A stretch of DNA of 64,000 nucleotides from Streptomyces venezuelae (GCF_008642275.1 NZ_CP029189.1:248001-312000); one strand, 5' to 3'; counted from the first letter of the stretch, positions 24,230 to 33,278 are shown. Program-made: numbers and translations. The notes: generated by a model not told the origin, from the sequence alone.

Positions 24230-25690
24230 TCAGGTGGTCGGGTGCAGCCGGGACGCCGCGGACGCCGAGGGCGGTGGGCCCTGCGGGTTCCCCTCGACGG
24301 CGGCCAGGGCGCTGCCCGCCAGCCAGGTCCGCCAGTCCACGTTCCAGTCGCCGAATCCGTTGTCGAAGGGGGCCATCTTCGCGCCGCCGCTGTTGACCAC
24401 CTCCACGATGTCCCCTTCACGGACGGTCTCGAAGAACCAGGCGGCGTCCTCGGTGCTCATGCCCGTGCAGCCGTGGCTCACGTTCTCCTCACCCTGCGCC
24501 TCGACCGACCAGGGCGCGGCGTGGATGTACTCGCCGCTCCAGGTCACCCGGGTCGCGTAGGAGACGGGCAGGTCGTAGAACTCGCTGGTGCCGCGCTTGA
24601 TGCCGACCGTGTCGCCGCGCATCCGGACCTTGGGCTCCTTGCGCAGCACGACCTTGATGCCGCTGCGGGTCCTGAAGCCCGCCTTGCCGGTGGTGACCGG
24701 GATCGTCCTGATGACCCGTCCGTTGCGGCGTACGGTCATCCGGTGGGTGGCGGAGTCGGTGACGGCCTCGATCCGGTCCGCGATGGTGAACTGCACCGCG
24801 TCGGAGGGGCCGCCGTAGTCGTGCTCGCCGACCTCGACCCCGTCGAGACCGCTGCGGACCCGGACGACGGTGTGGGCCGGCCAGTACGTGCGCGGCCGGT
24901 AGTGCAGGGTCGATTCGTCGACCCAGTGCCACGCGCCCTCGACGTGCGGCTCGGAGGTCACCTGCAGGGCCCGCTCCAGGCGGGCGCGGGCGGGGAGGTC
25001 GCCGGCGGGCACCGGGCGGCTGAGGCTCGCCGTCACGATCTCCCCCGCGCCGTACGTGCCGGGGCCCGGTCCGAACTCGGCCGTCAGCCGGCCCCCGTCG
25101 GAGGGCGGCGCGGTCCGGAACGCCATGGTCGCGCCGACCGCGGTCCCGTCCCCGTCCAGGGCGCCGACCTGCACGGTGTAGGTCTCCCCCGCCCGCAGCG
25201 GCTCGCTGTTCAGCCAGCGCTCGCCGTGCGGGGCGAGCTCACCGGCGAGATGACGGCCGTGCCCGTCGCGTACGGTCACGTCCGTGAGGCGGCCCTGTTC
25301 GGCGAGGGCGATCTGGAGCGGCCCGCCGGAGTCCGTGGGGAGCAACTCGGTCCGGGCGGTCCGGGCCGCGCCGCCGATGGAGGGTTCCTTGACGAGGGAT
25401 CCCACCCCGCGCGCGGTGGCCCGTACGCGTTGCTCCTGCCAGCCGCTGCACAGCCCGGGCCGGAACATCCGCACCGCGCAGGGACCGGCGCCGGATCCGC
25501 CGCCCTCGTCCAGCACCCTGCCGACGAGCAGGGTGACCGCGGCTTCTCGCGGCGGGCCCGCGAGGGCTTCCGCCGCGGTGTCCGCATCGGGCGCCCGCCC
25601 CGGCGCTGCGGCGACGACCAGCATGGCCCCCGTCACCGCAGCCACGGCGCCCCACGCCTTGGTCGGTTGTCTCCGTCGCATTCGTGGCAT
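24230..25690 (-). CDS. L,D-transpeptidase with Ig-like domains (Ldt)
   Basis: A 486-residue exported protein. A basic start MPRMRRRQ and hydrophobic segment (AVAAVTGAMLVVAAA) form a signal or anchor. An Ig-like domain (about 150-285) includes ASLSRPVPAGDLPAR and WVDESTLHYRPRTYW. The YkuD domain (about 310-455) has the catalytic SHGCTGMS (Cys near 406) and EYIHAAPW His. It forms 3-3 crosslinks in peptidoglycan and so supports beta-lactam-insensitive wall synthesis. The start at 25690 lacks a ribosome site; a 13-bp palindrome lies 28 bp upstream. Divergent from the GNAT gene. Confidence 0.92.
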   Translation of the reverse strand: MPRMRRRQPTKAWGAVAAVTGAMLVVAAAPGRAPDADTAAEALAGPPREAAVTLLVGRVLDEGGGSGAGPCAVRMFRPGLCSGWQEQRVRATARGVGSLVKEPSIGGAARTARTELLPTDSGGPLQIALAEQGRLTDVTVRDGHGRHLAGELAPHGERWLNSEPLRAGETYTVQVGALDGDGTAVGATMAFRTAPPSDGGRLTAEFGPGPGTYGAGEIVTASLSRPVPAGDLPARARLERALQVTSEPHVEGAWHWVDESTLHYRPRTYWPAHTVVRVRSGLDGVEVGEHDYGGPSDAVQFTIADRIEAVTDSATHRMTVRRNGRVIRTIPVTTGKAGFRTRSGIKVVLRKEPKVRMRGDTVGIKRGTSEFYDLPVSYATRVTWSGEYIHAAPWSVEAQGEENVSHGCTGMSTEDAAWFFETVREGDIVEVVNSGGAKMAPFDNGFGDWNVDWRTWLAGSALAAVEGNPQGPPPSASAASRLHPTT

Positions 25691-25717
25691 AGCCGTATCA
25701 AAGCGATGCGACGCCAA

Positions 25718-25730
25718 AATGATGATCATT
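25718..25730. promoter_or_regulatory. AATGAT-G-ATCATT palindrome
   Basis: Perfect 6+1+6 inverted repeat in an A/T-rich patch between the divergent Ldt (start 25690) and GNAT (start 25865) genes. Likely a repressor site; the cognate protein is unknown and the register does not match Fur/Zur boxes. Confidence 0.45.
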
Positions 25731-25864
25731 CCCTCGCTGCTGCGGCCGAACAGGCGCCCAAGAGAACTCGGACGGAGCACAGGGCCCGCCCCCGGCGAGC
25801 GGGATCCGGGCGGAGGCCCGATACTCGGATGCCCTCGGACGGGCCCGCCCGCGACAATGCGGCC

Positions 25865-26371
25865 ATGGCCATACGCACAGCACGGCTGGACGAGCTGCCC
25901 CGGCTCCAGGACATCGAGAGGGCCGCGGGGCTCTGCTTCCGGGACATCGGCATGCCGCAGATCGCCGACGACGAACCGCCGACGCTCGACGAGCTCGCCG
26001 CCTTCCAACGGGCCGGGCTGGCCTGGGTATCGGTCGACGGGGCCGGCACTCCGGGCGCCTATCTGATCGCCGGGCGCGTCGACGGCACTCTGCACGTCGA
26101 GCAGGTGTCCGTCCATCCGGACCGCGCCCGTCGCGGGCTCGGCCGGGGCCTGCTGGAGCACCTGGCGGGGTTCGCCGGGCGCGAGGGCGCGTCGGCGCTG
26201 ACCCTCACCACCTTCACCGAAGTGCCGTGGAACGCCCCGTACTACGCGCGCTGCGGCTTCCGGCCCCTGGAGGACGCGGCGCTCTCTCCGGGCCTGCGGG
26301 AGATCCGCGCGCGCGAGGCGGCCCACGGCCTGGACCGGTGGCCCCGCGTCTGCATGCGGCGGGACCTGTGA
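25865..26371 (+). CDS. GNAT family N-acetyltransferase
   Basis: A 168-residue acetyltransferase. The beta-4/motif A region is VEQVSVHPDRARRGLGRGLLEHL (acetyl-CoA pyrophosphate loop RRGLGRG near 94), followed by LTLTTFTEVPWNAPYYARCGF (motif B). The N-terminus IRTARLDELPRLQDIERAAG is typical. It carries an acetyl group from acetyl-CoA to an amine; the acceptor is unknown. Divergent from the L,D-transpeptidase gene. The ATG at 25865 matches the start of the GNAT fold. Confidence 0.9.
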   Translation: MAIRTARLDELPRLQDIERAAGLCFRDIGMPQIADDEPPTLDELAAFQRAGLAWVSVDGAGTPGAYLIAGRVDGTLHVEQVSVHPDRARRGLGRGLLEHLAGFAGREGASALTLTTFTEVPWNAPYYARCGFRPLEDAALSPGLREIRAREAAHGLDRWPRVCMRRDL

Positions 26372-26510
26372 CGGCCGGCCGACGCGGAGGGGCCGGGGAG
26401 ATGCGCGAGGGGACCGCCCGGCTCGGGGCGGAACGCGCCCGCCGGAGCCTGCCCGGTCGAAGTGGACACCCCGCGCCGGCGGCGCCGGGCAGGGGCCGTA
26501 GCCTCCGGGC

Positions 26511-27461
26511 ATGAGCGAACGCATCGGAGAGGGCAGGTGGACCGGCATGGGACGGCGCCGGGAGGCCGAGCTCGACCGGGACGTGGCCGCGTTCCTGGCG
26601 GCCAGGGCATTCACCGAGATCCGGCACGTGGCCGGGGGGCTCACGGTACGGGACACCTCCCCTGAGGAGGTTCTGGACCGCATCCGGTTCCTGGCCGACC
26701 TGAGCCACAACCTTCCGGGGGTCGCACGGCCGCGGCCCAGGACGCCGTCCCGCCTGGGCAAGCCCCTCGGGAGCTTCGATCAGGCGATGGCCGAACGGCC
26801 GCTGAGCTGGGTCTGGAGCACTGCCGGCCCGGAAGCCCGGGCATGGATGCTGCGCCACATCGAGCAGATGACGCACCACTGGACGCCGCCCCCGCCCCTG
26901 CCGCGGTCCCGCACGGGACCGGCACCGGTGACGCTGCGCCGGCAGACGGGAATCCTGCTGGGACGCTGGCCGGTCAGGACGCCGGCCGGGCGTCGGCCGC
27001 TGCCCGCGCAGGCGCGCGTTCTCAAGGCTCTCGACACGGAAGGGGTCTGCGCGTTGAACGACGAGGCGCACCGGCTCCGGCTCGGCCTCGGCGGAAGCGG
27101 ATCATGGCTGCGGGCCCATCTCGCCCCCGACGGCGTGCACTACCTGCTCCCGGATCCGGCGGACTACTACTGGCCCGGCAACCCGGACAGCAGCGGCGGC
27201 GGTATCCGCTGGTGGCAGTGCACCATGCTGCTGCGGATGCGCGACGGGGAGCAGGTCGCCAGCATGGTCGCCGTACTCCCGGGGACCTTCGCGGCGTTGC
27301 CCTCGACCGTGCCCCGGAGGCGGCAGCTGCGACTGGCCCACGTGGTGCGTTCCGTCGAGCGGGACACCTCCCAGTGGGGCCGGGACCACGAGAGCGCCTG
27401 CGGACCCGGCCTGTGCGGATACGTCCGCGAAGCGGCCGGCGACGCTCCGACGGCCACATGA
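26511..27461 (+). CDS. Uncharacterised 316-aa protein
   Basis: A 316-residue soluble protein with no recognised family. Visible features: acidic-basic N-terminus, DTSPEEVLDRIRFLADLSHNLPG, a Pro/Arg-rich middle (about 120-165), then a probable globular C-terminal half with WLRAHLAPDGVHYLLPDPADYYWPG, WWQCTMLLRMRDGEQV and a final Cys pair (SACGPGLCGY). Codon use is normal for the genome, and no ORF on the other strand there has better signals. It is 139 bp downstream of GNAT and 72 bp upstream of the reductase-CPCC gene, same strand. Confidence 0.7.
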   Translation: MSERIGEGRWTGMGRRREAELDRDVAAFLAARAFTEIRHVAGGLTVRDTSPEEVLDRIRFLADLSHNLPGVARPRPRTPSRLGKPLGSFDQAMAERPLSWVWSTAGPEARAWMLRHIEQMTHHWTPPPPLPRSRTGPAPVTLRRQTGILLGRWPVRTPAGRRPLPAQARVLKALDTEGVCALNDEAHRLRLGLGGSGSWLRAHLAPDGVHYLLPDPADYYWPGNPDSSGGGIRWWQCTMLLRMRDGEQVASMVAVLPGTFAALPSTVPRRRQLRLAHVVRSVERDTSQWGRDHESACGPGLCGYVREAAGDAPTAT

Positions 27462-27533
27462 CCGGCGCCGGGGTTCCTTCGCCGAGCGCGAACCGTCGTC
27501 GCGGGCGTGCCCCCGATGTGCTGAGGTGGCCCG

Positions 27534-28808
27534 ATGGATCTTCTTGTACTGGGCGGGACCGCATGGCTGGGACGTGAGATCACTCGGCAGGCGCTGGAGC
27601 GGGGGCACCAGGTGACCTGCCTGGCGCGCGGCGAGAGCGGGGCCGTGGCGCCCGGCGCCCGGCTGGTGGCGGCGGACCGGAACCAGGAGTCCGCCTACGC
27701 GGAACTCCTCGACCGCGACTGGGACGCCGCGATCGAGGTGTCCTGGCAGCCGGCCTTCGTCCGCGGGGCGCTCGCGGCCCTCGCGGGGCGGGCCCGGCAC
27801 TGGACCTACGTCTCCTCCATCAGCGCCTACGCCGACCACGGCACGGTCGGCGCCGACGAGTCGGCCGCGCTGCTGGCACCGGCCGATGGCGCACAGGTGG
27901 GTCGGGAGGAGTACGGGGAGGCCAAGGTCGCCTGCGAGGAGGCCTCGCGCAGTGCGGTGGGAGACCGGCTCGTGATCGCCCGGGCCGGCCTGATCGGCGG
28001 CCCGGGGGACGCCAGCGGACGGACCGGGTACTGGGCGGCACGCTTCGCCCGGGACGTGGACCAGCCCGTGCTCCTCCCCCGGTCCCCCGATCTGCCGACG
28101 CAGGCCATCGACGTACGTGACCTGGCGTGCTGGCTGCTGGACCTGGCCCAGGAGGGGACCACCGGCACCTTCGACGCCGTCGGTCCCGTCGTCCCCTTCG
28201 ACAGCTGGGTCGGGCTCTCGGCACGCGTGGCCGGATACACCGGGCCCGTGGCGGTGGCGGACCCCCAGTGGCTCCTCGACCAGGGCGTCGGGGTGTTCAT
28301 GGGCCCGGAGTCGATGGCCATGTGGATGCCGGATCCGAAGTGGGCCGGCTTCTGCGCACGCAGCGGAGCGGCGGCACACGCGGCCGGGCTGCGGGACCGC
28401 CCGCGCGCCGAGATGCTGGAGGACCTCCTGCGCTGGGAGCGCGCCGAGGGGCCGGAGCGCCCGCGCCGGGCCGGTCTGAGCACCGCCCGCGAGCAGGAGC
28501 TGCTCACCGCGCTCGCCGAAGCGCCGCCCGCGGGCCCGTTCCCGTGCCTGGTCTGTGCGAACCTGACCGTCTCGGTGCCGGGGCACCACGAGATCTGCCC
28601 CGTCTGCGGCTGGCAGGACGACGGCGGGGACCACCGGGACCCGGATCACCACGTGGGCGGGCCCAACCACGTGTCGCTGAGCGGGGCCCGGGAGAACTAC
28701 CGGGCCTTCGGAGCGAGCGAGCGGCGCCGCGTCGACCGGGTCCGCCCGCCGCTTCCCGCGGAGATCCCGCCCGCGGACGCGACCCCGGACGGAACCCTGG
28801 CCCCCTGA
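27534..28808 (+). CDS. NAD-dependent reductase/epimerase fused to a CPCC zinc-binding domain
   Basis: A 424-residue fusion. The N-terminal Rossmann domain has [13 protein letters not shown] at 4-16, [12 protein letters not shown] and [11 protein letters not shown] (YxxxK), like atypical SDRs of the epimerase type. The C-terminus (about 336-398) is a Cys_rich_CPCC-type domain: [54 protein letters not shown] domains usually occur alone, so the fusion is unusual and suggests redox- or metal-linked control of the reductase. ATG 27534 matches the fold start. The substrate is unknown. Confidence 0.88.
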   Translation: MDLLVLGGTAWLGREITRQALERGHQVTCLARGESGAVAPGARLVAADRNQESAYAELLDRDWDAAIEVSWQPAFVRGALAALAGRARHWTYVSSISAYADHGTVGADESAALLAPADGAQVGREEYGEAKVACEEASRSAVGDRLVIARAGLIGGPGDASGRTGYWAARFARDVDQPVLLPRSPDLPTQAIDVRDLACWLLDLAQEGTTGTFDAVGPVVPFDSWVGLSARVAGYTGPVAVADPQWLLDQGVGVFMGPESMAMWMPDPKWAGFCARSGAAAHAAGLRDRPRAEMLEDLLRWERAEGPERPRRAGLSTAREQELLTALAEAPPAGPFPCLVCANLTVSVPGHHEICPVCGWQDDGGDHRDPDHHVGGPNHVSLSGARENYRAFGASERRRVDRVRPPLPAEIPPADATPDGTLAP

Positions 28809-28836
28809 CCCACCGCTGCGGCGCACCGGCGGCGGC

Positions 28837-29559
28837 TCACTGCAGTCCGTACCGGCGGGCCGCCTCCTCCTCCTGGGCCAGCCGGTGCAATGCCTTCAGC
28901 ACCGGCTGGAACAGGATGGTCGCCGCCACGGCGGTCTCGACCTTCTCCGCCTCCGAGGGGAAGGTCTCGACGAAGTCGAGGTCCCGCACGGCCACTTGGT
29001 GCATCAGCTGTGCGTACGGGGCCATGAGCTCGGCGTCCCACGGATAGCCGAGCCGCGCCAGCGTGGCCACCGCCTCCACGAGCGAACGGTGCACCGGCGA
29101 GAGCTCCCCCAACTCCCTTGCGGTGGACCAGCCCAGCGTCCGCAGCAGCTGGTCGACCTCGGCGCGCGCGGCGGTCGTGGCCTCGTCCTCGCCGCCGTCA
29201 TCGCCACCCTCACCTCCACCGTCGCCGAGTCCCTTGTCGTCGGACGGTCGCGGCTGGTGGGGAAGGGCCCACAGCGCCGCGCCCAGGCGCATCGTCCGGC
29301 CCAGGGACTCGTCGTCGACGTGCTCCAGCACCTTCCGGACCCTCGCGACCGGCACCTGGCCGACCTGGATCATCGCGCGCACCAGCCGCAGCCTGCGCAG
29401 ATGGCCCTCGTCGTAGTCGGCGGTCGTCGCACTGACGCGGCGACCCGGCGGCAACAGCCCTTCGCGCAGGTAGTACTTGATCGTGGCGATGGACACGCCG
29501 CTCCGCTCACTCAGTTCCGCGAGCCGCAATCTCTTGAACCTTCCCTTGGCGAGTGCCAC
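28837..29559 (-). CDS. MerR family regulator
   Basis: A 240-residue regulator. The N-terminal winged helix has RLAELSERSGVSIATIKYYLREGLLPP (about 8-34), and DEGHLRRLRLVRAMIQVGQVPVARV follows as the second half. A dimerisation helix is interrupted by a Gly/Glu/Asp-rich linker (about 112-130), then a C-terminal helical domain. GTG 29559 overlaps a CTATCCAA half-site, so the transcript may be leaderless; a TTG at 29601 is the other option. Divergent from DUF4188, whose promoter carries three copies of the half-site. Probably controls itself and DUF4188. Confidence 0.9.
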   Translation of the reverse strand: MALAKGRFKRLRLAELSERSGVSIATIKYYLREGLLPPGRRVSATTADYDEGHLRRLRLVRAMIQVGQVPVARVRKVLEHVDDESLGRTMRLGAALWALPHQPRPSDDKGLGDGGGEGGDDGGEDEATTAARAEVDQLLRTLGWSTARELGELSPVHRSLVEAVATLARLGYPWDAELMAPYAQLMHQVAVRDLDFVETFPSEAEKVETAVAATILFQPVLKALHRLAQEEEAARRYGLQ

Positions 29560-29598
29560 TATCCAATCATGTGACGGTTGGACAGCAGCGCTATCCAA
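29559..29598. promoter_or_regulatory. Three-half-site operator (MerR/DUF4188)
   Basis: CTATCCAA at 29559-29566, TTGGACAG at 29578-29585 and CTATCCAA at 29591-29598. The second and third form an inverted repeat with a 5-bp spacer; the first and second form one with an 11-bp spacer. Located exactly between the divergent MerR and DUF4188 genes. Confidence 0.65.
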
Positions 29599-29619
29599 CA
29601 AGGCGATCGGGAGGCCGGC

Positions 29620-30135
29620 ATGTTCGCGAAACCCTTACCGGGCCGTACCACCGCAGCCGCCGAGGGGGACGTCGTCGTCCTGCTCATCGGAATGCGCATC
29701 AACCACTTCTGGGCCGTGCACCACTGGGTCCCGGTGGTCCTGGCCATGCCGCGCATGCTGCGGGAGCTCGCCCGGCACCCCGCCCGGGGTCTGCTCGGCC
29801 ACGTCCTGCTCACCGCCTCGCCCCGCACGTACTACGTGGTCCAGTACTGGGAGTCCAAGGAGAAGCTCTACGCGTACGCCGCGGCTCCGGACATGCTCCA
29901 CCACAAGGCCTGGTCGGTCGTCAACCGCAAGGATCGCGCGGGGCAGTTGCGCGGCCATGTGGGGCTCTGGCACGAGTCCTACGTCGTGCCAGAGGGCTCG
30001 TACGAGTCGATCTACTTCGACATGCCGCCCTTCGGGCTGGCGGCGGCCAGCGGGGTGCTCCCCCTGGAGAGCCGGGGCCGGCGCGCGGCCGACCGGTTCG
30101 CGCACCGCTCGCCCGGGTCCGGGCCGGAGCAGTGA
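29620..30135 (+). CDS. DUF4188 monooxygenase-like protein
   Basis: A 171-residue protein: VVVLLIGMRINHFWAVHHWVPVVLAMPRML, ARGLLGHVLLTASPRTYYVVQYWESKEKLYAYA, HHKAWSVVNRK, GLWHESYVVPEGSYESIYFDMPPFGLA. This matches DUF4188, a dimeric alpha/beta barrel related to heme-degrading and antibiotic-biosynthesis monooxygenases. GGGAGG is 5 nt before ATG 29620. Leu6 is encoded by TTA (29635-29637), so bldA control is possible. Likely under the divergent MerR regulator. The substrate is unknown. Confidence 0.88.
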   Translation: MFAKPLPGRTTAAAEGDVVVLLIGMRINHFWAVHHWVPVVLAMPRMLRELARHPARGLLGHVLLTASPRTYYVVQYWESKEKLYAYAAAPDMLHHKAWSVVNRKDRAGQLRGHVGLWHESYVVPEGSYESIYFDMPPFGLAAASGVLPLESRGRRAADRFAHRSPGSGPEQ

Positions 30136-30153
30136 GCGGGGACCCCGCTCACC

Positions 30154-31038
30154 TCACCGCCGCGGGCGGGTCGCGACGGTGGCCGCGACCGTGACGGTCC
30201 GGGTGCAGGTGCCGTCGGCGCAGTGGTCCAGCAGGGCCTGGCGCAGCTCGGCCGCGAAGGCGTCCTTCCGGTCGCCGAACAGAGCCGGGCTGGAGCAGGT
30301 ACGGGAGAACTGCAGGCCGACCACCTGGTCCACGGTGTACCGCACGGACCGCTCCCACGTGGTGGTCTCCACGCGGGAGAACGCCGACTTCGCGAGATGG
30401 TCCTCCGTGTCCCGCAGTTCGTCCGTGTCCGCGGCTCCGTCCACGTCCGCGGCTCCGTCCACGTCCGCGGCTCCGTCCGCCAGTCCGCCGGCCGGTCCGC
30501 CCGCCAGGCCGTCCGCCCGCCCGCCCGCCGGTCCCGGGACCGCGCCCGGCGCCGCCGGGTGGCCGGGCCCGAGGAAGCGCGCACGCACCTCGTCGACGAC
30601 GGCCGGCCAGGCCGCCGCCGCCGAGGTCACGACGGCGATCCCGCCCCGGGGTGCGAGTACGGCGTCCAGGTCGGCCGGCACCCGCACCCGGTCCATGTGG
30701 TGGAACGCCCCGCCGATGACGCACAGGTCGATCCGGGGCAGGCACAGCCGGCCGATGCCGGCGGCGTCGCCACGCAGCCAGGAGATGTTCCCGTGGCCGC
30801 CCTCCTCGGCGAGCCCGCACCCTTCGGCGAGCATGGCAGGCTCCGGGTCGACGGCGTAGACGTGCTCGGCGAGCGGAGCCAGCGGCAGGCTGAGCGTGCC
30901 CGGCCCGGCGCCGAGGTCCAGTACGGTCTGGGAGCCGTCGAGCGCGAACCGGTCCACGAGGAGTGCGTAGAGCTCCGCCGGGTACGGCGGCCGGTAGCGG
31001 GCGTAGTACGGGGCGGCGGACGCGTACGGGGTGCTCAT
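30154..31038 (-). CDS. Class I SAM-dependent methyltransferase with a repeat-rich insert
   Basis: A 294-residue methyltransferase. VLDLGAGPGTLSLPLA at 39-54 is motif I, VYAVDPEPAML follows, and GGAFHHMDRVRV is post-II (HHMD acid region). Between about 165 and 210 lies a low-complexity insert of Gly/Ala/Asp repeats, encoded by 18-bp direct repeats, which separates the core from a C-terminal domain (SVRYTVDQVVGLQFSRTCSS). The last residues are atypical. It ends 18 bp from DUF4188 on the opposite strand. The substrate is unknown. Confidence 0.88.
   Translation of the reverse strand: MSTPYASAAPYYARYRPPYPAELYALLVDRFALDGSQTVLDLGAGPGTLSLPLAPLAEHVYAVDPEPAMLAEGCGLAEEGGHGNISWLRGDAAGIGRLCLPRIDLCVIGGAFHHMDRVRVPADLDAVLAPRGGIAVVTSAAAAWPAVVDEVRARFLGPGHPAAPGAVPGPAGGRADGLAGGPAGGLADGAADVDGAADVDGAADTDELRDTEDHLAKSAFSRVETTTWERSVRYTVDQVVGLQFSRTCSSPALFGDRKDAFAAELRQALLDHCADGTCTRTVTVAATVATRPRR
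30427..30480. repeat. Three 18-bp direct repeats inside the methyltransferase gene
   Basis: GTCCGCGGCTCCGTCCAC at 30427-30444 and 30445-30462, and a third copy at 30463-30480 with one change. On the coding strand they encode a (DGAADV)-type Ala/Asp repeat. The unit is a multiple of three, so copy number can change without frameshift. Confidence 0.95.
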
Positions 31039-31161
31039 GAGGTCCTCCCGGGCCGGGGTCGCATCCGCCGATGGTGGAGCACAACCCGGCCCTCGGCAGC
31101 ACCTGGCCCCGCAAATCCCCCGTACGGATGCCTGCCGTTCACCTTCGGCCCGGTCTCCGGG

Positions 31162-33207
31162 TCACTTCTGCGGGGTCAGCCGCTCCCACAGGAAGGTGTG
31201 GACGAGGGCCTCGTTGAAGGCCGTCTGCCGGTGGTCGGTGGCGCCCGCGTGGCCGCCCCCGAGGTGCTCGTGGAAGAGCACGGGATGCCCGTGCTCACGC
31301 AGTCGCGCCGCCATCTTGCGGGCGTGGCCGGGGTGTACCCGGTCGTCGCGGGTCGAGGTGAGCAGCAGCAGCGGCGGGTACGCGGGCCCGTCCGTCCGGA
31401 TCCGGTGGTACGGGGAGATCCTCTCCAGGTGCGGCCGGTCGGCCGGACTGTCGGGATCCCCGTACTCGGCGATCCAGCTGGCCCCGGCCAGCAGCTTGTG
31501 GAAGCGCAGCATGTCCAGCAGCGGCACGTGCGCGACGACCGCGCCGAACAGCTCCGGGTCGCGGGTGAGCATGGCGCCCATGAGCAGGCCGCCGTTGCTG
31601 CCGCCCTCGATGCCCAGCTGGGCGGGGGTGGTGATGTCCCGGGCGGTCAGGTCGCGGGCGACCGCTGCGAAGTCCTCGTAGGCCCGGACCCGGTTCGCGC
31701 CGAGGGCCGCCTGGTGCCAGGCGGGCCCGTACTCGTGGCCGCCCCGGATGCCCGCGACGACGTACGTGCCGCCGCGCGCGAGCCAGGCCCGTCCGGTGAG
31801 CGCGCTGTACTGCGGGACCATGGAGATCTCGAAGCCGCCGTACCCGTAGAGCAGGGTGGGGCCGGGTCCCGGGCGGTCCTCGGGCCCGACGACGAAGTAC
31901 GGCACCCGGGTGCCGTCGGCGGAGGTCGCGAAGTACTGGCGCACGGCGAGACCTGCGGTGTCGAAGAGCGCAGGGCTCTGCTTGAGGCTCTCGCCCTCGC
32001 TGCCGTCGCCGGCCGTGCCCCGGTAGAGGGTGGAGGGCTGGAGGAAGCCGGAGACCTGGTGGAAGTACTCGTCGCCGACGTCCGGGTCCGTGTCGGTGAC
32101 CGACGCGGTGGACAGCGGCGGCAGGCCGGGCAGCGGTGCGCGGCGCCAGCCGCCCGTACCCCGGCCCGGCCCGGTGGGCGGGGTGAGGAGCTCCATCCGG
32201 GAGGAGACGTCGGCACGGGTGCTGAGGATGAGGTGGTTGCGGGTCCAGCTGTACCCGGCGAGCGCGGTGCGCTCGTCCGGTGCGAACAGCACCTCGGCCT
32301 CGCGCTCCCCCGCCAGGAAGGCGCCCAGGCCGAAGGCGAGCAGCGTGCCCGGGCCGTGGCCGAGCCACGGCGACTTGGTGGTGACGGTCAGCCAGTCGCG
32401 GTGGACGGAGGCGCTCGCGTCGTCCGGGACGTCGATCTTCAGCGGCGGGCCGGCGGGGTCCTCCTGGAGCAGGAAGAGCTCCTGGTTCCAGAAGTCGATC
32501 TGCCGGTGTACGAAGTCCCGTTCGAAGCCCGGGGTGTCGTCGTGCCATCCGGAGGCGGACAGGTCGGCCGGCCGGCCCTCGTAGACCAGCTCGGCGTCCG
32601 CGAGCGGCGTGCCGCGCCGCCAGCGGCGTACCTGGAGCGGGTAGCCGGACCCCGACATCGAGCCTGCTCCGAAGTCCGTACCGATCCAGACCCGGTCCTC
32701 GTCGATCCACCCGATCCGGGTCTTGGCCTCGTCTACGGTGAACCCGTCCTCGACGAACTCCCCGGTCTCCAGGTCGAACTCGCGCACCACGCAGGCGTCC
32801 GCGCCGTCCCGGGACAGCAGGACGAGGGCGTGCCGGTGCTCGGGGGCCAGCACCCGGCTGCCCGCCCAGGCCCATTCTTCGCCCTCGGCCGCGGCGAGCG
32901 CGTCGAGGTCCAGGAGCACCTCCCAGGCAGGCCGGTCCGTCCGGTACTCCTCCAGCGTCGTCCGCCGCCACAGGCCGCGTACGTGGTCGGCGTCCTGCCA
33001 GAAGTTGTAGAGGTGGCCGCCCCGGCGGACGGTCCAGGGGATCCGGCCGTCGTCGTCCAGCACCTCGCGCATCTCCTGCTCCAGGACCTTGAACCCGGGC
33101 GAACCGGTCAGCGCGTCCACGGTCTCGGCATTGCGCTCCCGCACCCAGGCGAGGGCGGCGTCGCCGGATACGTCTTCCAGCCACAGGTAGGGGTCTTCAT
33201 CGCTCAT
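31162..33207 (-). CDS. Prolyl oligopeptidase family serine peptidase (S9)
   Basis: A 681-residue cytoplasmic peptidase, with no signal peptide. A beta-propeller domain (about 60-400) precedes the alpha/beta hydrolase domain. Catalytic Ser lies in GIEGGSNGGLLMG (near 539), Asp in TSTRDDRVHPGHARK (near 619), His in GGGHAG (near 652). YGYGGFEISMVP marks the domain junction. The family cleaves oligopeptides after Pro or other residues. ATG 33207 begins MSDEDPYLWLED, a typical family start; the longer reading frame upstream is antisense noise over the AI-2E gene. Confidence 0.94.
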   Translation of the reverse strand: MSDEDPYLWLEDVSGDAALAWVRERNAETVDALTGSPGFKVLEQEMREVLDDDGRIPWTVRRGGHLYNFWQDADHVRGLWRRTTLEEYRTDRPAWEVLLDLDALAAAEGEEWAWAGSRVLAPEHRHALVLLSRDGADACVVREFDLETGEFVEDGFTVDEAKTRIGWIDEDRVWIGTDFGAGSMSGSGYPLQVRRWRRGTPLADAELVYEGRPADLSASGWHDDTPGFERDFVHRQIDFWNQELFLLQEDPAGPPLKIDVPDDASASVHRDWLTVTTKSPWLGHGPGTLLAFGLGAFLAGEREAEVLFAPDERTALAGYSWTRNHLILSTRADVSSRMELLTPPTGPGRGTGGWRRAPLPGLPPLSTASVTDTDPDVGDEYFHQVSGFLQPSTLYRGTAGDGSEGESLKQSPALFDTAGLAVRQYFATSADGTRVPYFVVGPEDRPGPGPTLLYGYGGFEISMVPQYSALTGRAWLARGGTYVVAGIRGGHEYGPAWHQAALGANRVRAYEDFAAVARDLTARDITTPAQLGIEGGSNGGLLMGAMLTRDPELFGAVVAHVPLLDMLRFHKLLAGASWIAEYGDPDSPADRPHLERISPYHRIRTDGPAYPPLLLLTSTRDDRVHPGHARKMAARLREHGHPVLFHEHLGGGHAGATDHRQTAFNEALVHTFLWERLTPQK

Positions 33208-33278
33208 CAGGCGATTGTGCAGGAAGCGGGCCGCGGGTGTCCGCCGTCCGGCCACCCGCCCGCCGGGCGCCGGGCCTC

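Noticed and set aside
25718..25730. Zur or Fur box
   Set aside because: The palindrome register (6-1-6 AATGAT) differs from the remembered TGA-based 7-1-7 boxes, and neither flanking gene is a known metal-response gene.
22826..25864. Long plus-strand open frame upstream of GNAT
   Set aside because: Only the last 168 codons (from 25865) match a family; the rest runs antisense to SDR, HAD and the L,D-transpeptidase.
30427..30480. Repeat array resembling CRISPR
   Set aside because: Units are contiguous without spacers and encode part of a protein; not a CRISPR array.
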